From assembly GCA_965234335.1 (NCBI GenBank), contig OZ248424.1, forward strand, positions 372,001-436,000: DNA of 64,000 bases, written 5' to 3'. A program made the translations under genes and the position numbers. The stretch is from Leadbetterella lacustris (lineage in GTDB: Bacteria; Bacteroidota; Bacteroidia; Cytophagales; Spirosomataceae). Shown one piece after another: positions 23,866-33,230 of this stretch. The notes below the pieces were generated by a model. It was not told where the DNA came from and searched no databases. It saw nothing but the letters and a program-made list of their open reading frames with translations. Positions within the stretch are counted from its first letter, which is position 1; each line of letters begins with the position of its first letter.

Positions 23866-26037
23866 TTGAAAGACCTTTTGCTCATTACGCCGCCATTTAC
23901 TCAGCTCAATACGCCTTATCCGGCTACGGCCTATTTGAAGGGTTTTTTGAACACCAAAGGCATCGCGGCGTTTCAGATGGACTTGGGAATTGAGGTTATT
24001 TTGGAGCTTTTTTCTAAGGCTGGTTTGGTTTCAATTTTTGAGAAAGCACGGCTGGGTGATGCATCAGAAAATGCCCAAAGGATTTTTGGTCTAAAAAACG
24101 ATTATATTCAGACCATCGAAGAGGTAATTGCCTTTCTGCAAGGCCATAAGGCCACTTTGGCTCGGCAGATTTGTAGCGGCAATTTCCTGCCGCAGGCCTC
24201 CAGGTTTTCTCAGGAAAATGACCTGCAATGGGCCTTTGGCAACATGGGCATGCAAGACAAAGCCAAGCACCTCGCCACGCTGTATCTCGAAGATTTATCA
24301 GATTTTATAGTAGAATGTCTCGACGAAAATTTTGGCTTTAGTCGCTACGCCGAACGGCTCGGCAGAAGTGCCAACTCGTTTAATGAATTGTATGAACATC
24401 TACAAAAAACACCTACATTTATTGATGAAATCACACTTCGTATCTTAAACCGCAAACTAGAAGAAAGTCAACCCAAATTGGTCTGTTTTTCGGTGCCTTT
24501 TCCGGGCAATTTATACAGTGCGTTTCGCTGTGCAGGCTACATAAAAGAGCATTTTCCCGAAATAAAAATAGCCATGGGTGGAGGTTTTGCCAATACCGAA
24601 CTTCGGAGTGTAAAAGATGCCCGGGTTTTTGAGTATTTTGATTTCATCACCCTAGACGATGGCGAACTGCCGATAGAATTGCTGGCGAATTATGTTTTAG
24701 GAAAAAATGAAAGTTCGGAGTTTAAACGCACTTTTTGGCTGCAGAACGGAGAAGTAAAATATGTAAACAACAGCAGTCAGAAAGACTATAAACACAGCGA
24801 AGTAGGCACACCAGATTATTCGGATTTAATCCTAGACAAATACATTTCGGTGATAGAACTCACCAACCCGATGCACAGCCTGTGGTCAGACGGCCGCTGG
24901 AACAAGCTCACTATGGCCCATGGCTGCTACTGGGGCAAGTGCACTTTTTGTGATATTTCGCTCGATTATATCAAACTTTACGAACCCATTGCCGCCAAAA
25001 TTTTGGTGGACAGAATGGAGCAGATGATAGCCCAAACCAACGAAAACGGCTTTCATTTTGTAGACGAAGCAGCCCCACCCTCACTCATGCGTGAAGTGGC
25101 TCTCGAGATTTTGAGGCGTGGATTGGTGGTAACTTGGTGGACCAACATTCGGTTTGAAAAAAGCTTTACAGCTGACCTTTGTGTTTTGCTCAAATCATCG
25201 GGTTGCATAGCGGTTTCGGGAGGATTGGAAGTGGCCTCTGACCGACTTTTGGCATTGATAGACAAGGGCGTAACGGTAGCACAAGTCGCTCAGGTAAACC
25301 GCAACTTTGTGGAGTCGGGCATTATGGTGCATGCCTACCTCATGTATGGCTATCCGACACAAACCATACAAGAAACTGTGGACAGCCTGGAAATGGTGAG
25401 GCAGATGTTTGAGTTGGGCATATTGCATTCGGCCTTTTGGCATCAGTTTGCTCTGACTGCTCATAGTCCGGTTGGTTTAAATCCTGAAAAATTCGGCATA
25501 GTACCTGACTATAAAGACATTACCTTTGCCGACAACGATATACAATTCAGGGATTCTACAGAAATCAACCACGACAAATTTAGTTTTGGACTAAAGAAAT
25601 CTTTATTCAATTATATGCATGGGCTGTGCTTTGAGTATCCGCTACAAGATTGGTTTGATTTCAAAATACCAAAAACCAAAATTCAGCCCGATTTCATTGC
25701 CGAATGCCTTGAAGAGCAAGAACATAGCCTCATAAAACCCACGGCCAAAATCGTCTGGATAGGAAATCAGCCTATTGTAGAAGAAATAAAAACCAAAAAA
25801 GGCCCCGCCCTACAAATGACTTTCCATGAAAAAATGGAGACTTTCAGCCTAAACATGGAAAAACAGAAAGGAGAGTGGTTGTTAGAAAACTTAAAATTGA
25901 TAGATGTGCGGAACGCTAAAACCAGCACTTTCAGTGAATTAAAAACTTCCTTCGAAAACAAATTTGAGCATTTTGAACTCTTTTGGTATTCAAAACCGAT
26001 CAACGAAATGCGAGAGCAGGGACTGTTGGTTTTGTAG
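23866..26037 (+). CDS. B12-binding domain radical SAM protein
   Basis: 723 residues. The N-terminal half resembles a cobalamin-binding domain (LLLITPPFTQLNTPYPAT, then VCFSVPFPGNLYSAFRCA and IAMGGGFANTEL). The radical SAM core begins with GCYWGKCTFCD near residue 352, where the first two Cys are four residues apart (CX4CX2C), followed by FHFVDEAAPP and GLEVASDRLLALIDKGV. The C-terminal 150 residues are not recognised. The start is a TTG at 23866, chosen because the family begins at this LLLITPP segment and no ATG is near. Substrate unknown. A stem-loop cluster follows the stop. Confidence 0.85.
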   Translation: MKDLLLITPPFTQLNTPYPATAYLKGFLNTKGIAAFQMDLGIEVILELFSKAGLVSIFEKARLGDASENAQRIFGLKNDYIQTIEEVIAFLQGHKATLARQICSGNFLPQASRFSQENDLQWAFGNMGMQDKAKHLATLYLEDLSDFIVECLDENFGFSRYAERLGRSANSFNELYEHLQKTPTFIDEITLRILNRKLEESQPKLVCFSVPFPGNLYSAFRCAGYIKEHFPEIKIAMGGGFANTELRSVKDARVFEYFDFITLDDGELPIELLANYVLGKNESSEFKRTFWLQNGEVKYVNNSSQKDYKHSEVGTPDYSDLILDKYISVIELTNPMHSLWSDGRWNKLTMAHGCYWGKCTFCDISLDYIKLYEPIAAKILVDRMEQMIAQTNENGFHFVDEAAPPSLMREVALEILRRGLVVTWWTNIRFEKSFTADLCVLLKSSGCIAVSGGLEVASDRLLALIDKGVTVAQVAQVNRNFVESGIMVHAYLMYGYPTQTIQETVDSLEMVRQMFELGILHSAFWHQFALTAHSPVGLNPEKFGIVPDYKDITFADNDIQFRDSTEINHDKFSFGLKKSLFNYMHGLCFEYPLQDWFDFKIPKTKIQPDFIAECLEEQEHSLIKPTAKIVWIGNQPIVEEIKTKKGPALQMTFHEKMETFSLNMEKQKGEWLLENLKLIDVRNAKTSTFSELKTSFENKFEHFELFWYSKPINEMREQGLLVL

Positions 26038-26117
26038 ATTTTTTGTGTATTTGGAAAGGTTTGGCAGTGAGTTTTGGCAAAATTTGATTACTGGTATTTT
26101 TCTAAAATAAGCTTCAT

Positions 26118-26202
26118 GACCACGAAGTGGTCGAATATGAATAGCCCCGAATGAAATTCGGGGTTTATAAGCGTTAAAGGTTTTAATGACCCTGAAGGGG
26201 TC
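26118..26202. repeat. cluster of three small hairpins (REP-like)
   Basis: Three short inverted repeats in 85 bp: GACCAC-GAA-GTGGTC (26118-26132), CCCCGAAT-GAA-ATTCGGGG (26145-26163) and GACCC-TGAAG-GGGTC (26188-26202). All have GAA in or at the loop. They lie between convergent genes. The middle one, followed by TTTATAA, could stop transcription from the radical SAM gene. The set resembles short palindromic repeats scattered in Bacteroidota intergenic DNA. Confidence 0.7.
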
Positions 26203-26227
26203 AAACTATAATTTAGATTCTCAAAAA

Positions 26228-27343
26228 TCACCTCACCACATTCCTCAAATTCTCAAAAAAAACTTCCAAATCTTTCTCCGCATTTCCCCAACCAAAACTA
26301 AATCGTAAACTCGCAAATGCGTCAGCCTCGCTCATGCCCATGGCTGTGAGTACATGCGAAGGAAAAGTAGTGGCGGAGTTACAAGCCGAACCATTAGAAA
26401 TGGCCACTTTATGAAGTTTTCGCATCAAATCTTCACCATCAAAGCCTTCGAAACAAATATTTGAAATATTAGAAACCCTCTGAGCATCAGCAGCATTTAT
26501 AAAGGCCTTTGGATAAATTCGAAGAACTTCTGCCTCCAAGCTGTCTCTCAGTTTTTCGCAATGAGCATTAAATTCCCCAAGTCTATCGTTTGCCAATTCC
26601 ACTGATTTTCCCAATCCCACAATTCCTGGAATGTTCAATGTGCCACTTCTGAGATTTCGTTGCTGACCTCCACCCAATATTTGCGGATTTACTTTTTGCA
26701 TATCCTTAATCAACAAAGCACCCATACCTTTCGGACCATAAATTTTATGAGCCGAAAAACTGATGAAATCAATGTCAGAAAAATCTATCGGTATTTTTCC
26801 GACTGCTTGTGTGGCATCCAAGTGCAACACAATATCATACATTTCTTTCAGTTTGATGATTTCCGAAATGGGCTGAATTAGGCCTGTTTCGTTATTAACC
26901 CACATGATTGAAACCAAACTTTTGCCTTTTTGGAGTTCGGTTTCGAGTGCTTCCAAAGATATTTCTCCTTGACTATTAACCTCCAAAAGTATAGTTTTAA
27001 CTGACCTCTTGGCCAAATCTGCCACAACCTCCAGCGTAGCCTTGTGCTCTACCACACAGCTTATAACTTGATAATCAGTATTTAATTCTATAAAACCCTT
27101 CAAAGCCAAATTAATAGACTCGGTGGCACCACTCGTAAAAACGGTCTGGTACTTTTTACACTTAAACACTTTGGCAATTCTCTCTTTTGCTTCGGCCACA
27201 GCCTCTTCGGCCAACCAACCATAGGCATGGTGCCTACTGCCAGCGTTCCCAAAGTTGCCTGTGAAATAAGGCATCATTTCATTTAGCACCTCTGTAGCCA
27301 AGGGCGTGGTGGCGGCATAATCTAAATAAAGGGGCAGTGCCAT
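26228..27343 (-). CDS. cysteine desulfurase, NifS/IscS type
   Basis: 371-residue PLP enzyme releasing sulfur from cysteine for Fe-S clusters or thiolated cofactors. YLDYAATTPL opens the fold; FTSGATESINLALKG is the family motif; SFSAHKIYGPKG near residue 200 holds the PLP lysine; NGSACNSATTFPSHVL near 320 carries the persulfide-forming Cys. RSGTLNIPGIVG is typical of the NifS/IscS branch rather than SufS. Single gene, with no scaffold or regulator adjacent. The start at 27343 follows a TAATTTTG -7 box by 14 nt. Confidence 0.92.
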   Translation of the reverse strand: MALPLYLDYAATTPLATEVLNEMMPYFTGNFGNAGSRHHAYGWLAEEAVAEAKERIAKVFKCKKYQTVFTSGATESINLALKGFIELNTDYQVISCVVEHKATLEVVADLAKRSVKTILLEVNSQGEISLEALETELQKGKSLVSIMWVNNETGLIQPISEIIKLKEMYDIVLHLDATQAVGKIPIDFSDIDFISFSAHKIYGPKGMGALLIKDMQKVNPQILGGGQQRNLRSGTLNIPGIVGLGKSVELANDRLGEFNAHCEKLRDSLEAEVLRIYPKAFINAADAQRVSNISNICFEGFDGEDLMRKLHKVAISNGSACNSATTFPSHVLTAMGMSEADAFASLRFSFGWGNAEKDLEVFFENLRNVVR

Positions 27344-27357
27344 AAAGGTTTTTTATC

Positions 27358-27379
27358 CAAAATTACACCTTTTGTGTAA
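27358..27379 (-). promoter_or_regulatory. promoter and possible operator of the cysteine desulfurase gene
   Basis: Minus-strand TAATTTTG (27358-27365) is a good -7 box. It overlaps an inverted repeat, TTACAC-CTTTT-GTGTAA (27363-27379), placed where a repressor would act. The regulator is unknown. Confidence 0.45.
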
Positions 27380-27934
27380 ATTTTTGCAGCAAAACAGGCC
27401 CTATTTCTACACCATCTTAGAATAATATACAACGATTAGATAGAAAAAGAGAATTAAGAAGCCCCAATCCTTTATAAATCCAAAAAAGTGCTTGTTTTTG
27501 AGATTTTGCATTGCAGAAATTTTTTCACAAAATTCCAATTCACATGTTTTCTAAATATTAACACAAAATCAATTCTTTGTTAAAAATGCAGATGGCGATT
27601 TACCCTATTTATAATGGAAAATTGATTAATGCTTTACATCTGTTTTCAAAGATTTTATTCAACCTTTTATACTTAAACATTGATTTGAATTGGCTAAATT
27701 ATGCTTGTTTTTAAATACTTATGCACAGAAAAACGGACTTGTTTTTAATCCAATTCTAACAAAAGGGCAGTAATACATAGAAATCAATTACGGAAAACAA
27801 ATAGCTCAGAACTTAAAATATCGCAGAAATAACAATATTGTGGTGACTTGGCTAAACTAAAACAAAGCTCTATTGGTTCTTTACAGATATGGTTCAAAGT
27901 GAAAGATGAGCGTTTAATTTAAAAAGATTAAGAA
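27380..27934. other. AT-rich intergenic region between divergent genes
   Basis: About 555 bp without an open frame of note on either strand. I see no clean promoter for msrA and no structured RNA that I can name. Confidence 0.4.
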
Positions 27935-28468
27935 ATGGAGAAAGCAACATTGGCCGCAGGATGTTTTTGGTGTGTAGAGGCTATATATCAACAACTCGAA
28001 GGTGTAGAAAAGGTAGAATCAGGCTATGCAGGTGGCAAAAATGCAAACCCTACTTACAAAGAGGTTTGTTCGGGAGAAACCGGTCATGCTGAGGTTATTC
28101 AGGTTACTTATGACCCAGCGAAGATTAGCTTTTTGCAACTTTTAGAAATATTTTTCAAAGTACATGACCCCACCACCCTCAATCGCCAAGGTGCCGACGA
28201 AGGTACACAATATAGGTCTTCTGTTTTTTATCACAACGATGAGCAAAAACAAATAACCGAGGATGTCATAAAAGAATTAAATGCCGCTGGTGCCTACACC
28301 AACAAAATAGTTACGCAACTAGAGCCCTTCACGGAGTTCTATGTCGCTGAAGATTACCACCAAAATTATTTCAACGACAACGGCGATAAAAACCCGTATT
28401 GCCAAATGGTAGTAAGACCAAAAGTGGAGAAATTCCAAAAGGTTTTTAAGGAAAAACTTAAGCAATAA
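27935..28468 (+). CDS. msrA: peptide-methionine (S)-S-oxide reductase
   Basis: 177-residue MsrA that reduces methionine-S-sulfoxide in proteins. The catalytic GCFWC motif is at residues 9-13; GYAGG, GHAEVIQVTYDP, HDPTTLNRQGADEGTQYRS and AEDYHQNYF are family landmarks. Single-domain, no MsrB fusion, no signal peptide, hence cytoplasmic. A strong terminator follows at 28486. Confidence 0.97.
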   Translation: MEKATLAAGCFWCVEAIYQQLEGVEKVESGYAGGKNANPTYKEVCSGETGHAEVIQVTYDPAKISFLQLLEIFFKVHDPTTLNRQGADEGTQYRSSVFYHNDEQKQITEDVIKELNAAGAYTNKIVTQLEPFTEFYVAEDYHQNYFNDNGDKNPYCQMVVRPKVEKFQKVFKEKLKQ

Positions 28469-28485
28469 AGTACTGAAAAATTCTT

Positions 28486-28519
28486 AAAAGGAGACTTATA
28501 ATCAGAAGTCTCCTTTTTT
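28486..28519 (+). terminator. intrinsic terminator after msrA
   Basis: 12-bp perfect stem AAAAGGAGACTT (28486-28497) and AAGTCTCCTTTT (28506-28517) with an 8-nt loop and a T run. It begins 18 nt after the msrA stop. Flanking A and T runs could make it work in both directions. Confidence 0.88.
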
Positions 28520-28559
28520 GTTGATTATAAATGACTTATCTAAATTTTGTATCAATACT

Positions 28560-28650
28560 TTGTAACAAAACAAGGGCAGTTTTGGTAGAATCTTGTAATA
28601 AAACAAGGGCAGTTTTGTCAGTTTCTTGTAACAAAACAAGGGCAGTTTTA
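28560..28650. repeat. three 33-bp tandem units (ACAAAACAAGGGCAGTTTT)
   Basis: TTGTAA(C/T)AAAACAAGGGCAG starts at 28560, 28593 and 28626: an exact 33-bp period with a conserved 24-nt part and a variable 9-nt part. On the minus strand it would encode 11-residue repeats (KLPLFCYK), but no gene start or domain supports this. The same 33-bp period is seen in the unrelated array at 12531. Confidence 0.88.
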
Positions 28651-28791
28651 AGCAAACGTAGATCGATTTTTCAAATCGCTTAGGCATGTAATACAAAACC
28701 ATTACCAATGCGATTTGAAAAATCGCACCACCTGAAAAAAAAACGCCCCCATTGCTGGAGGCGAAATTCTATCTTTCACACAATCAATCTA

Positions 28792-29967
28792 TTACAAAAG
28801 CTCATAAATACCTGCTACGCCTTGGCCTCCACCTACACAGGCTGTTACCATTCCGTATTTTTGGTTACGTCTACGCATTTCGTTGAAAATCTGCACAGAG
28901 AGTCTCGCTCCAGTAGAACCCAATGCATGTCCCAGAGCGATTGCACCACCGTTTGGATTTAGCTTACTTGGGTCTATTTGTAGCTCCTTCACCACCGCCA
29001 ATGCTTGCGATGCAAAAGCCTCATTGAGTTCTATTTGGTCAATGTCATTCAGTTTTAAACCGGCCTGAGCCAATGCCTTCGGAATAGCAAATACTGGCCC
29101 TATTCCCATCAAACTTGGCTCACAACCAGCCACAGCATAAGAAGCCATTCTAGCAATAGGTGTCAAGTTCAATTCTTTCATCAATCGCTCCGACATTACC
29201 AGCACAAAGCCTGCTCCGTCAGAGGTTTGTGAAGAGTTTCCCGCCGTTACGCTTCCTCCAGCCGCAAAAACCGGCTTAAGTCTTCCCAATGCCTCCACGC
29301 TGGTGTCAGCTCTTGGGCCTTCGTCTTTGGTTACGGTGTATTCTCTGGATTTCTTTTTGCCCGAAGCCGCATCAAAGTAGATTTCTTTCACTACTATGGG
29401 CACTATTCCGCTATCAAAATATCCAGCAGCCTGAGCCGCAAGTGCCTTTTGGTGCGACTGATACGAAAACTGATCCTGCTCGTCTCTCGTGATTTTATAT
29501 TTCTGAGCAACATTTTCGGCAGTTAATCCCATCCCTACATAATAGTCAGGATTTTCGCTTGCTATGCCGTAATTTAATGCTGTTTTATAGCCCGTTGTCG
29601 GTACCATCGACATAGACTCTGTACCGCCAGCTATGATACAATCTGCCATACCAGCTGCAATCTTACCCACTGCCATAGCTATAGATTCTACGCCCGAGCC
29701 GCAGTAACGGTTTATTGTAACACCCGGAACGGTTTTACCCAAAGCCAAAAGCGAAATGTATCTGGCCATTTGCATGCCTTGCTCAGCTTCTGGCACAGAG
29801 TTTCCTACTATTATATCGTCTACTCTCGTAGGATCTAAAGCAGGTACTTTACTCAACAAATGCTTGATAACATCGGCAGCCAAGTCATCTGGTCTTGTAA
29901 ATCTGAAAACGCCCTTGGGAGCTTTTCCCACCGGCGATCTATATCCATCAATTATATATGCGTCCAT
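28792..29967 (-). CDS. fadA: acetyl-CoA C-acyltransferase (3-ketoacyl-CoA thiolase)
   Basis: 391-residue thiolase catalysing the last beta-oxidation step. The nucleophilic Cys89 lies in NRYCGSG; NEAFASQA and GGAIALGHALGSTGAR hold the catalytic His; CVGGGQG near the C-terminus holds the second Cys. It follows fadN by 94 nt on the same strand and is most likely co-transcribed from the operator-controlled promoter upstream of fadN, an order (fadN-fadA) also seen in Bacillus. Confidence 0.95.
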   Translation of the reverse strand: MDAYIIDGYRSPVGKAPKGVFRFTRPDDLAADVIKHLLSKVPALDPTRVDDIIVGNSVPEAEQGMQMARYISLLALGKTVPGVTINRYCGSGVESIAMAVGKIAAGMADCIIAGGTESMSMVPTTGYKTALNYGIASENPDYYVGMGLTAENVAQKYKITRDEQDQFSYQSHQKALAAQAAGYFDSGIVPIVVKEIYFDAASGKKKSREYTVTKDEGPRADTSVEALGRLKPVFAAGGSVTAGNSSQTSDGAGFVLVMSERLMKELNLTPIARMASYAVAGCEPSLMGIGPVFAIPKALAQAGLKLNDIDQIELNEAFASQALAVVKELQIDPSKLNPNGGAIALGHALGSTGARLSVQIFNEMRRRNQKYGMVTACVGGGQGVAGIYELL

Positions 29968-30061
29968 TTTTACTAAATTTTTTAATCCATTTTGTTTATC
30001 CTAATTTGTTACTCTAGGCTTATCCGGTGGCTGAGCGGAGCGGAAGCCAGCGGAGTCGAGG
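29968..30061. repeat. short GC-rich repeat in the fadN-fadA gap
   Basis: The plus strand contains GGTGGCTGAGCGGAGCGGAA followed by GCCAGCGGAGTCGAGGC, unlike the AT-rich surroundings. GGCT and AGCC can pair around GAGCGGAGCGGA. CTGAGCGGAGTCGAAG-like text is a repeated palindromic element in many Bacteroidota, so this is probably a REP-type insertion within the operon; it could lower or stabilise downstream mRNA. Confidence 0.5.
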
Positions 30062-32470
30062 CTAGTTTCTCGGCGGTTTACCTCCACTCAATAGCCCTTG
30101 CATACGCTCCATGGTTTTGCGTTCTCCGCAAAGCGAAAGAAAAGCTTCTCTTTCTAACTCAAGCAAATATTTCTCACTTACCAACTGTGGATAGCTCAAA
30201 TCTCCACCACAAATTACATACGCCAATTTCTCGGCAATAAACGCATCGTGGTCAGTGATATAGTTAGCCATTCTCATCGATTTTATACCCGCTTTGAATA
30301 AGGCAATTCCAGTTTTTCCCTGAACCTTAATATCAGTTCGGCGGATAGGCTGGGTGTAACCATTTTCGGCCAATTCAATTGCCGATTGCTTGGCTTCTGC
30401 AATCAACCTACTGCGGTTCAATACAATCTGGTCGCGGTTGGTTTTCAGGTAATTCATATCAAAAGCCTCTTGTACCGATGTAGAAACTTTGGCTTGAGCA
30501 ATATTCATAAAAGCAGCTTGAAGAATATTCAACTCGGCATCGCCAGGTTGGTACAAATCTGAGGCCCTCAAGGCCATCTCTTTTGTTCCACCGCCAGCAG
30601 GTATCAAACCAACGCCCAATTCTACCAATCCCATGTAAGTTTCAGCCGAAGCAACCACTTTGTCGGCATGTAGGTTTATTTCGCAACCTCCACCTAGGGC
30701 CAAAGAGTGGGCAGCTGTAACCACAGGAATAGATGAATACCTAGCACGCATCATGGTTTCCTGAAACTGGGCAATCATGAGATCAATTTCGTCATATTCT
30801 TGCTCCACGGCAAACATAAACAACATGGCCAAGTTTGCCCCTGCCGAAAATGCCTCATGGCTATCGTTACCTATTACCAAGCCTCTAAAATCCTTCTCGG
30901 CTAAACCATAGGCCTTGTTTAAAGCTTCTACTGGCTCTGCACCCAAAGTGTTCATTTTAGATTGAAACTCTACACCCAAGATACCATCACCCAAATCAAA
31001 AATGGAAGCACCCGCATTTTTCCAAACTACGTTGGTTTTACGGATATTATCTAGAATTATGAACGACTCTGTGCCAGGAATTACCTTGTAAGACTTTGTT
31101 GGAATATCGTAATACAGCTTTTTGCCGCTTTCTATTTTGTAGAAAGATTCACATCCAGCAGCCAACATATCATAAACCCACTGAGCAGGTTTTTGATTTT
31201 GGCCTTCCATCATTTCTACAAAAGCCTTCACTCCTACTGCATCTGCGGTAGCAAAAAGACCCAACTGCCAGCCGAATCCGGCACAAATGGCGTCGTCAAT
31301 TTTATACAGTTCATCGGCCACTTCAGGAATTCTGAAAGAGGCATATTTGAAGGCATCGGAAAAAGTTTTTCTGTAGAATTCACCAGCTTTGTCAGTTCCT
31401 TTTAGTAATACAGGAATTCTACCGGCCACTGTGTCTATACCTTTAGTGGTTTCTAAGGTCGCAAATTTCACTTTTTCAGATGGACGATATTCCATCGTCG
31501 CAAAATCCAACCCAAGTATTACTGTTTTGCCGTTTTCGTCTTTTGTCTTTTTGTAAAAACCTTGTCCTGTTTTATCACCCAACCATTTGTTTTCCATCAA
31601 CTTGGCCATGATGATTGGCAATTTGAATGCCTCCAGAGATTCATCGTTGGTCAGAATAGCCGAAAGATTGTTGCATACATTAACAGTAGTATCAAGTCCA
31701 ACCACATCTGAAAGTCGGAACGAACCTGACTTCGGTCTGCCTACTATAGCACCAGTAAGTTTATCTACTTGTTCAATGCTAAGACCCAACTCTTCTGTAG
31801 CTCTGATAGTTTGCACCATGGCATAAATACCCAATCTGTTGGCAATAAATGCAGGGGTATCTTTACACAAAACGGTTTGTTTTCCAAGGAAAAGATCACC
31901 GTAATGCATCAAGAAATCTATGATGGCCTCCTCGGTTTTTGGACCAGGAATGATTTCCAAAAGTCTCAAATATCTCGGTGGATTAAAAAAGTGTGTTCCA
32001 CAGAAATTCTGCTGAAAATCTTCGCTCCTTCCCTCGGCCATCAAATGAATAGGAATGCCGGAGGTGTTAGAAGTTACCAAAGTACCCAGCTTGCGGTGTT
32101 GCTCTACTTTGTCATAAATCAACTTCTTGATTTCGAGCTTTTCTACTACCACCTCAATGATCCAATCTACTTCTTTGATTTTGACCATGTCGTCGTCAAA
32201 ATTCCCCACCTTTACTTTTGCCAGAGATTTTTGGCTATAAATAGGTGACGGACTAGCCTTAACAGCAGCTTGAAACAAATCACTAACGATTCTATTCCTC
32301 ACTATTGGACTTGATACATCCAATCCCTTAGCCTTCTCGGCGTCGTTAGGTTCTTTCGGAACCATGTCTAGCAATAAAACCTCGCAGCCGATATTGGCAA
32401 AATGAAGAGCAATTCGGCTTCCCATAATACCAGCACCTAGAACAGCTACCTTCTTTATCGATTTTTTCAT
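30062..32470 (-). CDS. fadN: 3-hydroxyacyl-CoA dehydrogenase / enoyl-CoA hydratase
   Basis: 802-residue bifunctional beta-oxidation enzyme with the FadN order: NAD-dependent hydroxyacyl-CoA dehydrogenase first (GAGIMGSRIALHFA near residue 12; FFNPPRYLRLLEII with the catalytic His just before; KDTPAFIANRLG), then a crotonase domain in the C-terminal half (SAGANLAMLF and LALGGGCEINLHAD, GLVELGVGLIPAGGG). The C-terminal glycine-rich tail ends SGGKPPRN. It starts the fadN-fadA operon; the promoter carries two palindromic operators (32529-32593). Acyl-CoA dehydrogenase and ETF genes are not in the window. Confidence 0.95.
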   Translation of the reverse strand: MKKSIKKVAVLGAGIMGSRIALHFANIGCEVLLLDMVPKEPNDAEKAKGLDVSSPIVRNRIVSDLFQAAVKASPSPIYSQKSLAKVKVGNFDDDMVKIKEVDWIIEVVVEKLEIKKLIYDKVEQHRKLGTLVTSNTSGIPIHLMAEGRSEDFQQNFCGTHFFNPPRYLRLLEIIPGPKTEEAIIDFLMHYGDLFLGKQTVLCKDTPAFIANRLGIYAMVQTIRATEELGLSIEQVDKLTGAIVGRPKSGSFRLSDVVGLDTTVNVCNNLSAILTNDESLEAFKLPIIMAKLMENKWLGDKTGQGFYKKTKDENGKTVILGLDFATMEYRPSEKVKFATLETTKGIDTVAGRIPVLLKGTDKAGEFYRKTFSDAFKYASFRIPEVADELYKIDDAICAGFGWQLGLFATADAVGVKAFVEMMEGQNQKPAQWVYDMLAAGCESFYKIESGKKLYYDIPTKSYKVIPGTESFIILDNIRKTNVVWKNAGASIFDLGDGILGVEFQSKMNTLGAEPVEALNKAYGLAEKDFRGLVIGNDSHEAFSAGANLAMLFMFAVEQEYDEIDLMIAQFQETMMRARYSSIPVVTAAHSLALGGGCEINLHADKVVASAETYMGLVELGVGLIPAGGGTKEMALRASDLYQPGDAELNILQAAFMNIAQAKVSTSVQEAFDMNYLKTNRDQIVLNRSRLIAEAKQSAIELAENGYTQPIRRTDIKVQGKTGIALFKAGIKSMRMANYITDHDAFIAEKLAYVICGGDLSYPQLVSEKYLLELEREAFLSLCGERKTMERMQGLLSGGKPPRN

Positions 32471-32528
32471 ATATCCTGAATTATTATTTAAAGGTCAAAT
32501 AAAACAATACTATTTTAAGAAAACAAAA

Positions 32529-32593
32529 AATAGTATGCAAGCATAACAATTACAAATCTATTACTTCCAGAATTATTATGCAAGCATACTATT
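32529..32593 (-). promoter_or_regulatory. fadN-fadA promoter with two palindromic operators
   Basis: On the minus strand a TAGATTTG -7 box lies at 32553-32560. Two near-palindromes flank it: AATAGTATGCAAGCATAA (32529-32546), just downstream of the start point, and TTATGCAAGCATACTATT (32576-32593), over the -33 region. Together they form a larger mirrored pair. The same palindrome (GTATGCATGCATAC) occurs at 57893 before the Fe-S protein. This fits repression by one regulator of fatty-acid oxidation; no such regulator gene is in the window. Confidence 0.75.
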
Positions 32594-32644
32594 AAAAAAA
32601 TAATATTCTGCGTGTCTATGGAACGAAAAACAGATAATGATGAT

Positions 32645-32652
32645 TATATTTG
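32645..32652 (+). promoter_or_regulatory. -7 box of the MerC-like gene
   Basis: TATATTTG followed by CAGCC, a full TAnnTTTG match 32 nt before the ATG at 32684. It lies inside the longer frame that opens at 32612, so the shorter start is preferred. No good -33 element. Confidence 0.55.
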
Positions 32653-32683
32653 CAGCCTTGTTGCATGTATCAAAAATACTTTA

Positions 32684-33079
32684 ATGCTTAAAAGAATTAG
32701 AAAACATTCGCATCTACTTCACAAAACTGGGATGACCCTATCGTTTTTGTGCTTGATACATTGTTTGTCCATGCCATTTATTATCACACTTTTACCTATT
32801 GTTGCCGAGGGTTTTTTAAATCACACCCTTGAAATAATGTTGGTTGCAGGAAGCCTCGTGTTGGCAATTTTATTATTAATCAAAGATTACAAAGTTCACC
32901 GCAAAAGTTCTCCATTGCTATTGCTAATCTGTGCAGGTTTATTACAATATATTGGGCTTTTTGTGGTTAATGAATCACAGGAGTCATTTTACGTAATAGG
33001 AGGTTCTATTTTGTTGGCCATAGCCTACCTCACCAATTGGAATATGCACCAAAAAACATGTTCGAACCATGAACATTGA
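32684..33079 (+). CDS. MerC domain-containing membrane protein
   Basis: 131 residues from the ATG at 32684 with four membrane segments and the MerC-type motif CLIHCLSMPF (paired Cys/His in the first segments). MerC proteins import mercuric ions in classical mer operons, but in Bacteroidota the domain is widespread outside mer loci and may handle other metals such as zinc. The C-terminus NMHQKTCSNHEH is His/Cys-rich, consistent with metal binding. It is divergent from fadN. The start is set by the -7 box at 32645. Confidence 0.8.
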   Translation: MLKRIRKHSHLLHKTGMTLSFLCLIHCLSMPFIITLLPIVAEGFLNHTLEIMLVAGSLVLAILLLIKDYKVHRKSSPLLLLICAGLLQYIGLFVVNESQESFYVIGGSILLAIAYLTNWNMHQKTCSNHEH

Positions 33080-33185
33080 TATCTGTCATATTTACATTTA
33101 TTTATCAGTTTTTGTACTTAAACATATATAATTGATAGTTTTTCAATAAAAACGATGTCTGTAAAGATAATTGAAAAATAAATTA

Positions 33186-33193
33186 TAAATTTG
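33186..33193 (+). promoter_or_regulatory. -7 box of mreB
   Basis: TAAATTTG followed by C, 37 nt upstream of the mreB ATG, a full match to TAnnTTTG. The -33 element is not obvious. Confidence 0.6.
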
Positions 33194-33230
33194 CACATTG
33201 ATTTTTTAAAAGTATAACCCAAAAGCTTCG

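Noticed and set aside
28502..28708. Minus-strand ORF with KLPLFCYK repeats
   Set aside because: Low-complexity translation of the three 33-bp units; it overlaps the msrA terminator region and has no promoter.
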